Positions 32,101 to 38,705 of a DNA stretch of 64,000 nucleotides are shown here, one piece after another. The DNA lies in contig CP027241.1 of NCBI GenBank assembly GCA_002999035.1, positions 1,677,001-1,741,000 on the forward strand, read 5' to 3'. The notes beneath the pieces are model-generated. The model worked only from the letters and a program-made list of their open reading frames with translations, had not been told where the DNA came from and did not search any database. The translations under genes were made by a program, and so were the position numbers. The stretch is from Lachnospiraceae bacterium oral taxon 500 (lineage in GTDB: Bacteria > Bacillota > Clostridia > Lachnospirales > Vallitaleaceae). How positions within the stretch are numbered: position 1 is the stretch's first letter; each line of letters begins with the position of its first letter.

Positions 32101-33571
32101 AGAAGCAAAGAAAAAAGGTAAGGAAGCAAACGGAATAGCCCTTGAAATAAATATGACTATGCCGAAAGGCACAGATAAAGTACAAATGCACCTTTCTGAA
32201 AGTACTTTGGAAAAAATGGTAAGTGGTGAAGTAAAACACCTTACTGTAAACGGCTCTTTTGCAAAAGTGGTATTTGATAAAAACGCCATGTTTGAAATCC
32301 AAAAGCAAAGCAGTGGAAATGTTACAGTAAATGTCATTCCTGTTAAAAAACTTTCCAAAGCAGCCGAAAAACTCATTGGCAAAAGACCGGTCTATGACAT
32401 CAGTCTAAGAAGTGGAAACGGCAAGAAAATAACCGCTTTTGGAAACGGCACGGCAACCGTCTTTCTTTCCTATAAGGCAGAGAAAAAGGAAGCAATCGGC
32501 GGACTGTATGCAGTGTATGTGGACGAAAAAGAAAAAGCTTCCAAAATAGAGGCTTCCGCATATGATGTAAACAGCAGCTCGGTGATATTTACGACCAATC
32601 ATTTATCCGTATACGGCGTAGGCTACACCGCACCTTCTGAAAGATTTGACGACACCAAAAACCACTGGGCGAAAGATTATATCGACTATGTGGCAGGCAG
32701 AGGACTTATTACCGGAAGCACGGAAAATACATTTTCTCCGAATGAGAAAATGACCAGAGGAATGCTTGTAACGGCACTTGGCAGACTTGCCGGAGTAAAT
32801 AGTAAAGATTACGATACAAACAGTTTTTCCGATGTGCAAAAGGACAGCACATACCGTCCGTATATCGAATGGGCGTACAGCAAGGGCATTGTTTATGGAA
32901 TCGGAGACGGAACATTTGCACCGGATAAAAGCATAACGAGAGAAGAAATGGCGATCATCTTGGAAAGATATGCAAAGGCGACAGGCTATAACATTCCCGC
33001 ATCCCGTGAAGCAAGCACTTATGCAGATAAAGAAAACATCGGAAGCGAGTATAGGACGGCAGTGACAGCTATGCAGCAATCAGGAATTATGATGGGCATA
33101 GACGGAAATAAATTCAATCCGAAAGGAACTGCTACCCGTGCGGAAGTATCTGCAATGTTAAGTCGCTATATTAAGCTGACGATTACACCCGAAACGGCAC
33201 AAGGATTTGCCATAGACGATGCCGGAAAATACCACTGCTACAAAGACGGCAAAGCTATGACAGGAAAACAGACAATTAACGGCATGGTATATTTCTTTGA
33301 TGAAAGCGGAGTGCTTCAAACAGGCTGGGTCAAAGACGGAAACCGCTGGAGATACTATGACGGAGCTAAGGCACATAAAGGCTGGCTTCACTTAAAAACA
33401 GACGGAGAAGAAAAAATCTACTATCTGAATAAGGAAGGACTGCTCGAATCCGGCAAATGGGTAAAGATAGACGGAAAATGGTATTACTTCTATCCCGACG
33501 GCACACTTGCGGTAAATACCAAAATAGACGGATACGAGATCGACAGTAAAGGAGTGAGGAAAGAAAAATAG
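26153..33571 (+). CDS. Giant surface protein with SLH domains and C-terminal cell-wall-binding repeats
   Basis: A 2,472-residue exported protein. It has a signal peptide (about 1-41, ending NTFAM), an acidic Glu/Ser-rich segment (45-170), and beta-helix-like regions (about 460-760 and 940-1130, with ITIDGGTLKL and IEGGTIYA motifs). Ig-like/MBG-type repeats follow (about 1260-1850, two GGSGNGAVSYSV units and two YFTDE.CTTKTT units), with an InlB-B-like repeat near 1860-1910. Three SLH domains span about 2160-2340, and the C-terminus has aromatic-Gly cell-wall-binding repeats (YYFYPDGTL, about 2345-2472). It is probably an adhesin or matrix-binding protein. AGGAGA precedes the ATG. Expression probably depends on the leader and attenuator upstream. 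Confidence 0.86.
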   Translation: MENNKRRRMYQNRRSLPTRLLAFVLCMVLTLTYSGVNTFAMSDDARGDSEKEIIAFSSLPDGVREQEIRQGEDLSAVTFPDTLQILVEETALVDKNSTSKDKALPKAMQSELPLVETKEEEAENSVKADVEETAEPAKDNTSAEESVEAEKSDTSVEPAQSSDENELLKETTLKDVTLQNVRWEIDEENSSKPVFSSENIGDSFVFEPVIPEQYRIAEDVELPKIHVSIRDKESVKIGFEQSAVVDGVKISVKADDGVFQDAKALKVRKVSNSEAEKVEEAIEDKREGDRKVAVSYTFDISVLDHEGNEVQPDTTKGEVSVSFQMEEAKNQNLSADIYHVDEDSQAEKLETEVKGEEVSAKTDGFSFYTVEFTYGNMQYVLAGDSTIDLSEILAKVGLSGEVTAVSVSNSALFSATKNADNQWLITAHRAFDTKEWMKVTINGVVHEIAVTDSQHPLTVTGGTEHVDYEWRDYGYIETLNNHSAFKVEIRKKYILHILTSKAMVIEGDATKFKETDGILAGQGGAIVIAEGVQANITLKNTKIFPMVNIPPMVVMKNAECKLTLEGENTLTPRLLHVTAGAGAFDKVPAIWVPEGAKLTVTKESTGTLTADSAYQNAVIGGWRYGHAGTITIDGGTLKLNNDGDINSITNISGPCIGGHGKLDGITINGGKIEATCVQSAPIGMSYEPIVDVDAKGRVIVNGGTIVTKHQTRDGVNPYYADGIGDTQHHTAVDVRIKGGNVDTDFDRTRPKNDSADVYRVKISLSGVGEGQTITSYTMLDGTTVSLKDAKTLPNGELYLWLPVDTIVTGVHCNGQDYTGVVKAVNNDNDAQAVFRPAIGTLTAAIGKAEDFQEVKLSNTTGLSAGDTVYLFYAIKPDWRISGMALRKATNPAIVPQEISSDFTKVYDNIYKFTMPDYNVCVDLKCEEIPTSETEAGDFIIDANCNHSFDDVRRVLRLSGNGKATISMKPGVSSTSDHIRVEPGSSINLTIRDLTVSTSIEGLSGLTFSNNIGDCQLILEGTNKFTSDDENTPAVRKQTFGKLTISGKGKLIAIATGAKSNGIGSGDCGDLYIEGGTIYAKASHDNMAIGHAKNGSDSVVYYTGGTVEGICENVQLYGGLTGKNAQVIITGGSLHSVNWGNLPQIHTHPTNGSTNVYLTTITLGEGATLAAQAYVTALTGAGNYGINQMHTDDEGKLYLWLPENTTVTKVETDKGIYQGSVTTNTANYFGTANAVFTLAEKQEGSGSVAIEGWTYGESAKAPVPTSTTNGTANVSYTYFTDEACTTKTTSDNSGTDNIGSVPKNVGRYWVQATFAETPRYKAVIAKAGFAISKATVSFTPPTPKTGLTYTGERQELINTGTVDTGIGKLAYSLSETGTYSETIPRAQDAGTYRVYYKVVGTNANYDYTNAKGSVNVSIAKVSITPTVAITGWTYKASPNAPTVTGNKGNGAVTYEYFTDENCTTKTTAANSLSNSEGGVPKNAGKYRVKATIAETENYNGATAKAGFEIKKANQTALSIKSVTDKKYGDADFTLETTGGSGNGAVSYSVPMGNGILEITGDTAKIVGVGTVTVTAVKAGGNNYNETSATLDITIAKGDEPAIAFPTASELTYGQTLSESTLTGGSTQYGTFAWKDGSIIPTIDNTGYDVVFKPNATALKNYNIEEKTRTIEVKVKKGNQTGFAITAIPQKTYGDSEFKLTTTGGSGNGAVSYSVSANNGVLFIAGDTTKIIGAGTVEITAVKAADANYNEASSSISITIAKKKLIVRADDKMIARNDPMPTFTSTAEGLVNGDTLINPTFTTTAANTGTNGKYEIIVNGGTVKNTAEAEVTGNYEITYQKGELTIVEKLYEAEVINGSGSGRYLDGQTVHIKALDKSGYTFSGWTSPDGVVFAKPLEKETDFVMPAKDVKVTATYRSNSSGSSYGYDSSDPKDDDSSISIKTEKAPDLPTIAEITVKAKKGEDKTATAKLSEKTTEKAIKKAKEEAKKKGKEANGIALEINMTMPKGTDKVQMHLSESTLEKMVSGEVKHLTVNGSFAKVVFDKNAMFEIQKQSSGNVTVNVIPVKKLSKAAEKLIGKRPVYDISLRSGNGKKITAFGNGTATVFLSYKAEKKEAIGGLYAVYVDEKEKASKIEASAYDVNSSSVIFTTNHLSVYGVGYTAPSERFDDTKNHWAKDYIDYVAGRGLITGSTENTFSPNEKMTRGMLVTALGRLAGVNSKDYDTNSFSDVQKDSTYRPYIEWAYSKGIVYGIGDGTFAPDKSITREEMAIILERYAKATGYNIPASREASTYADKENIGSEYRTAVTAMQQSGIMMGIDGNKFNPKGTATRAEVSAMLSRYIKLTITPETAQGFAIDDAGKYHCYKDGKAMTGKQTINGMVYFFDESGVLQTGWVKDGNRWRYYDGAKAHKGWLHLKTDGEEKIYYLNKEGLLESGKWVKIDGKWYYFYPDGTLAVNTKIDGYEIDSKGVRKEK

Positions 33572-33629
33572 CGATAGTAAAAAAGGCGTTCTACGGGATT
33601 TATTCCTAACATAAATTAGCTAAACGCAT

Positions 33630-33675
33630 TAGCGGCTGTTTTTGCACACAGGTGCAGGGATAGCCGCTATTTTTT
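33630..33675 (+). terminator. Terminator of the surface protein gene
   Basis: TAGCGGCT pairs with AGCCGCTA around a 24-base loop and is followed by six T residues, 59 bases after the stop codon. Confidence 0.75.
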
Positions 33676-33712
33676 ATGTAATAGAGAATTTCTCTGAAAT
33701 TCCCTATTACAT
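33676..33712. repeat. Inverted repeat flanked by T6 and A7
   Basis: Arms ATGTAATAGaGAATT and AATTCcCTATTACAT surround a 7-base loop. T residues precede it and A residues follow, so it is not a terminator in either direction. It may be a regulatory or recombination site. Confidence 0.55.
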
Positions 33713-33916
33713 AAAAAAATCACATTGCGGCAGAACCTGATAATTTTCTTATACGACCCGCCACAGGCGGAAAATCCGGCAAGATTGATTATTTGCTTCT
33801 TGAGCAAAACCGTAAACAAGTTGAGGTGCGCAATAAACTTTTGAATGTGATTGGAAAACTTTCGTCAATAACAGAATATAATAAAAATCAAAGAACTTTT
33901 CATTGTTTACATCAAA
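33713..33916 (+). other. Unrecognised coding remnant and leader region
   Basis: No complete gene is seen. One frame reads GKSGKIDYLLLEQNRKQVEV, then RNKLLNVIGKL with no start codon upstream. It looks like the end of a decayed ORF that I cannot name. The rest is AT-rich leader of the sigma-like gene. Confidence 0.3.
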
Positions 33917-34009
33917 GAGGATTTCGCATGTCAAAATGCCGAGATCCTCCTTTTTTTGTTCAAAGCAGGAATTGTAAAGGTTTGAACAAAAAGGAGGATT
34001 TTGCAAATG
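33917..34009 (+). promoter_or_regulatory. Riboregulator-like leader of sigma-like gene 1
   Basis: Segment 1 (GAGGATTTC, 33917-33925) pairs with segment 2 (GAGATCCTC, 33941-33949), with an inner GCAT/ATGC stem and seven T behind, forming a terminator. Segment 2 can instead pair with segment 3 (GGAGGATTTT, 33993-34002), which is the ribosome site of the next gene. The same design with changed bases occurs at 45565-45642. Confidence 0.6.
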
Positions 34010-34408
34010 ACAGATGAGAACAAATACATTTATGTCAGAGGCAGGAAGATAAGGGTATCTGACGAGGTGTATAAGGCATATAAAAAAGAATTAAATCACG
34101 AAGCTCATTTAAATAGACAAAGCAGAAAGTATAAAGTCTACGGATTTGAGGACTATAAGCTCGATTTAAATTCCATTGCAGATGAACATGTAGATATCGA
34201 AAAAATCATTGAAACAAAGATGAGGATTGAGGATCTGTATAAAGCATTGGAAAAGTTAAATGATGAAGAGAAAGAACTGATTTATGCAATCTACTTTGAA
34301 GAAAAGACACTCAAAGATATTGCAAATACACACGATACCAATCTGATGAAGATCAGCCGTATTAGAGATAAGATTCTAAGAAAGCTGAGAGATATGTTGG
34401 ATAGGTAG
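34007..34408 (+). CDS. Sigma-70 region 4-like regulator, copy 1
   Basis: A 133-residue protein. The N-terminus (YIYVRGRKIRVSDEVYKAY) is shared with the copy at 45646. The C-terminal third is a sigma region 4-like helix-turn-helix (LEKLNDEEKELIYAIYF, then KTLKDIANTHDTNLMKISRIRDKILRKL). It lacks region 2, so it is more likely an activator or specialised sigma-like factor than a full sigma. The ATG at 34007 has GGAGG nine bases upstream; an in-frame TTG at 34001 is disregarded. It stands at the head of the integration module and probably controls excision genes. Confidence 0.75.
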   Translation: MTDENKYIYVRGRKIRVSDEVYKAYKKELNHEAHLNRQSRKYKVYGFEDYKLDLNSIADEHVDIEKIIETKMRIEDLYKALEKLNDEEKELIYAIYFEEKTLKDIANTHDTNLMKISRIRDKILRKLRDMLDR

Positions 34409-34419
34409 TTTTTGTGGGG

Positions 34420-34456
34420 AAGGCAAAGAGATTTATGCTCCTTGCCTTTTCTTTTT
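34420..34456 (+). terminator. Terminator after sigma-like gene 1
   Basis: AAGGCAAaGAG pairs with CTCcTTGCCTT, followed by a T-rich run (34449-34456). Confidence 0.7.
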
Positions 34457-34576
34457 TCTCTTAAAAATAAATTTTTCAAAAAAAGTGTTAAAAGCACTTC
34501 TGAAAGTAAGGTTTATATATAGAGGGAAAATTTTACCTTGGAAAAATTGAATATATTCTTTTGAAATATAAGAGCG

Positions 34577-34930
34577 TTGTTCTTTGACAATTTCATAGAC
34601 CAAAACAGGACGTTAACCATTTATGGAGCAACCTATCTTAAAACGCCAAGACCTTTCTGCTGAGAAAAGATGTATCATAGCAAACGGATATATCCGTTAA
34701 AATCTCGGTTTTAATGAATACTTGCAAATGCAGAGGATAAAAGAAAGTGAGCGACAAATTGCAAGGTAAAAAATAGGTGTGGCAGCCTATGTGCGAAGAT
34801 ATAAATGGGGATAATGATACATCTACAGTTGATTGCCGGCTCATCTGGAAAAGGGGCGGAGGTGAAATTCCTATGTTGTCAGCCAAGACACCTGTTAATG
34901 TCGTAAAACTTAAAGAAAATGGAAGGAGAA
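34577..34930 (+). ncRNA. Conserved structured noncoding region, copy 1
   Basis: About 350 bases without a long ORF that align with 46193-46500 over most of their length. Identical stretches include CGCCAAGACCTTTCTGCTGA, AAGAAAGTGAGCGACAAAT, GATAATGATAC and TGTTGTCAGCCAAGACACCT, while the spacers differ in sequence and length. The 5' end TGTTCTTTGACAA resembles the BoxA antitermination signal of Firmicutes rRNA operons. The 3' end carries the ribosome site of a short peptide. Conservation by blocks suggests a folded RNA controlling the recombinase genes. It matches no family I can name. Confidence 0.65.
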
Positions 34931-34941
34931 ATTTCTTATGA
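34873..34941 (+). CDS. Short conserved leader peptide MLSAKTP, copy 1
   Basis: A 22-codon ORF (MLSAKTPVNVVKLK...) with GGAGGTGA eight bases before the ATG. Its stop overlaps the next start as ATGA, so it is coupled to the small gene behind it. Copy 2 at 46448 shares MLSAKTP.NV.KLKE. Confidence 0.6.
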   Translation: MLSAKTPVNVVKLKENGRRNFL

Positions 34942-35117
34942 AAGAAAATAACAGAAATCCCACAAAAAAGAAAGCAGGAATGGGACTGCCATATAAAGAT
35001 AAGCAGAAGATAAATCAAATAGAGGGATATACCGTAACCGTAAGATTTTCCGATAGCGGACTTCACTTAGAATCCTTAATTGACGCATATATCAAAGAAA
35101 AACTTTTTGTAACATGA
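34938..35117 (+). CDS. Small TnpW-like protein
   Basis: A 59-residue basic protein, MKENNRNPTKKKAG at the start and YTVTVRFSDSGLHLESLID near the end. The FSD core followed by an amphipathic helix resembles TnpW-type small proteins of Tn4451-like elements (compare YIICSSFSDKATDNLDKKIE at 48922-49092). It is coupled to the leader peptide by ATGA and lies just before the recombinase promoter. It may be a directionality or regulatory factor, but this is inference. Confidence 0.55.
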   Translation: MKENNRNPTKKKAGMGLPYKDKQKINQIEGYTVTVRFSDSGLHLESLIDAYIKEKLFVT

Positions 35118-35140
35118 TATTAAATCATAATAAAAAGAAA

Positions 35141-35190
35141 GATATAACGGAAAATAACGGAAACTGACGGAAAATAGAGGAAATTAACGA
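35141..35190 (+). repeat. Five 10-base tandem repeats upstream of the recombinase operon
   Basis: Degenerate units ending ACGG or similar (consensus AAAATAACGG) recur at exactly 10-base intervals, once per helical turn, 32 bases before the promoter. They may be a binding array for a regulator or recombination factor. Confidence 0.6.
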
Positions 35191-35221
35191 AAAAGCAGAA
35201 GCTTCAGCTTAAAAATCGGTA

Positions 35222-35250
35222 TTGCAATCATTTTTAAGGAGCGGTATAAT
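35222..35250 (+). promoter_or_regulatory. Sigma-A promoter and hairpin leader of the triple recombinase operon
   Basis: TTGCAA (35222-35227) and TATAAT (35245-35250) are 17 bases apart. The transcript then forms AAGCCT/AGGCTT (35261-35310) with an inner TTTGGTTTAT/ATAAATCAAA stem. This hairpin overlaps the ribosome site and ends in T residues, so it can mask translation or terminate. Confidence 0.65.
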
Positions 35251-35314
35251 AAGTACGTGGAAGCCTAACCTTTGTTTGGTTTATTGTATAAATCAAATTG
35301 AAGGAGGCTTTTTT

Positions 35315-37036
35315 ATGTTTAAAAATAAGGCTTGTATGTATTTAAGGCTATCAAAAGATGACGGTATGAATAGCGAAAGCAACTCAATTACCAATCAAAG
35401 AGAGTTGATACAAAGCTATGCAAAAAACAATGAAATCGAGCTTGTCAAGGAATATGCAGATGACGGATATTCTGGCACAAACTATGACAGACCGGCACTA
35501 AAAAATATGTTGGAGGAAATCAGCAAAAAAGACAGGGCATTTGACATCATCCTTGTAAAAGACCTGTCCAGATTCGGAAGAGATTATATCGGAGCCGGAA
35601 AGTATATTCAAAAAATATTTCCGCAGCTTCATATCAGATTCATCTCCATCGATGACAACTACGACAGCAAAAATGCGGATATGAGTGATAGTAACCTGAT
35701 CTTGCCGATTAGAAACTTTATCAATGACAGCTATGCCAGAGATATATCCAATAAGATAAAAAGCTCACAGAAGATTAAAAGAGAAAAAGGAGAGTACATC
35801 GGCTCTTTTGCTCCCTACGGCTACAAGAAATCGCAGGAAAATAAGAATAAGCTGATCGCAGATGAAAATGTCAGGGATATTATTAAAAGTATCTTTGATA
35901 TGAAACTAAAAGGCTATTCTTCTAAAGCCATTGCAGAGGAATTAAATGATTTAGGGATAGATTCTCCTAAAGTATACAAGGAAAAGCAAGGACTAAACTA
36001 TAAAGGCGGATTTAAGGTAAAAAAGGGAAGAAACTGGTCGGCTAAGTCCATTAACCGAATCATCGAAAATGAAGTATATATCGGCACCATGCTGCAAGGC
36101 AAAAGTGCCACAATCAATTACAAAAATAAGAAACAAATTGAAAAAGACAAAAGAGATTGGGTTAAGGTGGAAGATACCCACGAAGGAATCATCAGTAAAG
36201 AAGTATTTTACATTGCAAACCGTATGTTAAAAAGAGATTTTTATAATACAAAAGAGAAAAAGACAGACCTTTTCAGTGGAATGTTATTTTGTAAAGATTG
36301 CAACAGTGCTCTTGTAAGACGAGTTGTAAAATATAAAGAAAAAGAGCAGGTGTTTTATATCTGCTCAAAGTACAACAAAGAAAAATCCTGCACAAGACAC
36401 AGCATTAAAAACGAAGATTTGGAAGAAATAATGGCAGGCATTTTTGACCATTACCTGATATTTCACGAAAATTTGTATCGAAAAATTAAAGAGATTGATG
36501 TTTCCAAAAATATTACAGACACTCATATAGGGATACTTGAAAGAGAAAAAGAAATGACACAAAATCTATTGTCCTCCCTATATGCAGATTTGGAAGAAGA
36601 TATTATTTCCAAAGAAGAATATCAGATGTTTCGTGCCAATTACTTGGAGCAAATTGCAAAATTAAATGAAAATATTGAATGCAGGAAGAAAAAACAGGAA
36701 ACGGTCAAAGAGAGAATTAAAAATAATGAGAGCTGGCTGATAGACATCAAAAAATATAAGGCACTCACAAAACCGGACAGGCTTTCCATTGTTATGCTAA
36801 TTGATAAAATCCTTGTAGGAGAAAACAAAGAAATTGAAGTAATTTTTAATCATCAGGAAGAAGTCGCCCTGTTGGAAGCTATGGCAAGTAATAGTGAAGA
36901 AAAAAACATAACAGATAAAACAGGGATAAACGATAAAAAAGATAAGGAACAATTCTCTCAAGGCTATAAGCAGCAAACATCATTACAGTTTGTAACAACT
37001 CAAAAAGCTGTAGGAAGTGAGGTTTGCCATGGCTAG
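35315..37036 (+). CDS. Large serine recombinase 1 of three
   Basis: A 573-residue large serine recombinase. The resolvase domain starts ACMYLRLSKDDG with the catalytic Ser near residue 13 and includes ADDGYSGTNYDRP and VKDLSRFGRDYIG. A recombinase domain, a zinc ribbon (CKDCNSALVRR, then CSKYNKEKSC) and a coiled coil follow. ATG 35315 has GGAGG seven bases upstream; the open frame extends to 35222 without a ribosome site. It is the first of three overlapping recombinase genes, the arrangement of tri-serine-recombinase elements, which probably act together in integration and excision of element A. Confidence 0.9.
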   Translation: MFKNKACMYLRLSKDDGMNSESNSITNQRELIQSYAKNNEIELVKEYADDGYSGTNYDRPALKNMLEEISKKDRAFDIILVKDLSRFGRDYIGAGKYIQKIFPQLHIRFISIDDNYDSKNADMSDSNLILPIRNFINDSYARDISNKIKSSQKIKREKGEYIGSFAPYGYKKSQENKNKLIADENVRDIIKSIFDMKLKGYSSKAIAEELNDLGIDSPKVYKEKQGLNYKGGFKVKKGRNWSAKSINRIIENEVYIGTMLQGKSATINYKNKKQIEKDKRDWVKVEDTHEGIISKEVFYIANRMLKRDFYNTKEKKTDLFSGMLFCKDCNSALVRRVVKYKEKEQVFYICSKYNKEKSCTRHSIKNEDLEEIMAGIFDHYLIFHENLYRKIKEIDVSKNITDTHIGILEREKEMTQNLLSSLYADLEEDIISKEEYQMFRANYLEQIAKLNENIECRKKKQETVKERIKNNESWLIDIKKYKALTKPDRLSIVMLIDKILVGENKEIEVIFNHQEEVALLEAMASNSEEKNITDKTGINDKKDKEQFSQGYKQQTSLQFVTTQKAVGSEVCHG

Positions 37037-38705
37037 AACAAAAAAGAGGTATGAGGTATCTGTTACAGAGAGAAAAAGCGGAAAGAACAATATTTTCTAT
37101 CGGGCAGGGATTTATACCAGATTATCCCAAGAGAGAAAAGAAGAATACAGGGATAAAAGCAATTCTCTTGCTATGCAGGAAGAACTTTGTATCAAAGAAG
37201 CCAAAGAAAAGGGAATCAGCATAGTTAAAGTCTATCAGGACTATGAATATACCGGAACAAATTTTAAAAGACCTGCTTTTAATGAAATGATGGCAGACAT
37301 TAAGGAAAGAAAAATCAACTGCATTATTGTAAAAGACCTTTCCAGATTTGGAAGAGAATACTTGGAGATTGGAAACTACATCGAAAAAATATTTCCTTTC
37401 TTGGAAGTTCGCTTCATATCCGTAAATGATCATTTTGATACGGAAAATAAAACAGATGATAAAAAATCCTTTGAAGTTACAATCAAAAATATCATCAATG
37501 ACCTGTATGCGAAAGATATTTCCAAAAAGGTAAGCAGCACCAAGCAGGCAAAGATGAAGCAGGGATACTTTATAGGAACTTTTGCCCCTTACGGCTATAA
37601 GGCGGTAAGAAAAGATAAGGGAAAAGTCTTAATCATAGATGAAAAGGTGAGGGAAGTGGTAGAGCTTATGTTTGACTTAGCCTGCAAAGGAGCATCTCAG
37701 GTAGAAATTGCAAGAGAGCTGACGAAAAAGTACACAACCCCATGGCAGTATATGAAAACTGGAGAAGTTTTAAGAAGTCCGGATAATAAAAAACAATGGA
37801 ATCCCGGTGCGATTGGACAGTTTTTTGAAAATGAAGTCTATATCGGAAATATGGTACAGGGGATGCACGAGAAAAAAAGCGTCCGAAAAGAAAAAGGAGC
37901 ATATAAGCCTGTAGAAGAATGGGTTAAAGTGGAAGATACGCATGAAGCGATTATTGATAAAGAAACATTCTTTGAAGTTCAAAATCTTAGAAAAGAAAAA
38001 GGAAATATTCAAAGAGAAAAATATAATTTATATACAAAGACCGAAACAACAGATAACAAATACAAAGGACTTTTGATATGTAAACACTGCGGGCGGTTAT
38101 TAAAAATGCGGTACAGAAATATTTCTAATGAATATTATTTCTTTTGCAGAGGAGAAGACTGTCTGTTTGAAAATGAAGTACACTGCAAGATACGGGAAAG
38201 TGAAATTGACAAAATCCTGTTTCACACTGTAAAAGAGAGCATCGGCAGTTTAAGCCCAAAAGACGACTGGAAGAATAAGCTGGAATATTTTTACAAATGT
38301 CAATTAAAAGATATGGAAAATAAGCTTAAAAAGCTTCAAGGAAAGAAAGAGCATAAATTATCAGAGCTTCAAAGGAAATATGAAGAATACGTGAAAGGAG
38401 AGCTTTTATTAGAAAATTACCAAAAAGAAAAAGCTGATATTCAAAGGCAAATTTGTTCTGTTGAAAAAGAAAGTGGGATATATTTTGAAAAGCAAAAAAT
38501 AGCAAAACAAAAAAGAAGAGAGCTTGAATGTTTTATCAACAGTCTGTTTGATATAAAGTCTAAGGATACGGACAGTATAGACGAGGAGTTTATCCGTAAA
38601 ATCATTGATTTTATTACCATATCAAAGGATAGAAAAGTGATAATACACTTTAAGTTCGATATAGTAGAAGAAATGGAGCTGTTAGGAGGGCTTGGTTATG
38701 AGTAA
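37029..38705 (+). CDS. Large serine recombinase 2 of three
   Basis: A 558-residue large serine recombinase with resolvase motifs YTRLSQERKEEYRDKSNS, YEYTGTNFKRPAF and VKDLSRFGREYLEIG. A zinc ribbon CKHCGRLLKMR, then CRGEDC, and a coiled coil (about 430-500) follow. It overlaps recombinase 1 by eight bases, with GAGG before the ATG. It differs clearly from its neighbours, so the three are not recent duplicates. Confidence 0.9.
   Translation: MARTKKRYEVSVTERKSGKNNIFYRAGIYTRLSQERKEEYRDKSNSLAMQEELCIKEAKEKGISIVKVYQDYEYTGTNFKRPAFNEMMADIKERKINCIIVKDLSRFGREYLEIGNYIEKIFPFLEVRFISVNDHFDTENKTDDKKSFEVTIKNIINDLYAKDISKKVSSTKQAKMKQGYFIGTFAPYGYKAVRKDKGKVLIIDEKVREVVELMFDLACKGASQVEIARELTKKYTTPWQYMKTGEVLRSPDNKKQWNPGAIGQFFENEVYIGNMVQGMHEKKSVRKEKGAYKPVEEWVKVEDTHEAIIDKETFFEVQNLRKEKGNIQREKYNLYTKTETTDNKYKGLLICKHCGRLLKMRYRNISNEYYFFCRGEDCLFENEVHCKIRESEIDKILFHTVKESIGSLSPKDDWKNKLEYFYKCQLKDMENKLKKLQGKKEHKLSELQRKYEEYVKGELLLENYQKEKADIQRQICSVEKESGIYFEKQKIAKQKRRELECFINSLFDIKSKDTDSIDEEFIRKIIDFITISKDRKVIIHFKFDIVEEMELLGGLGYE

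Noticed and set aside
35222-35314. N-terminal extension of recombinase 1
   Set aside because: It covers the promoter and leader hairpin and has no ribosome site; ATG 35315 follows GGAGG.
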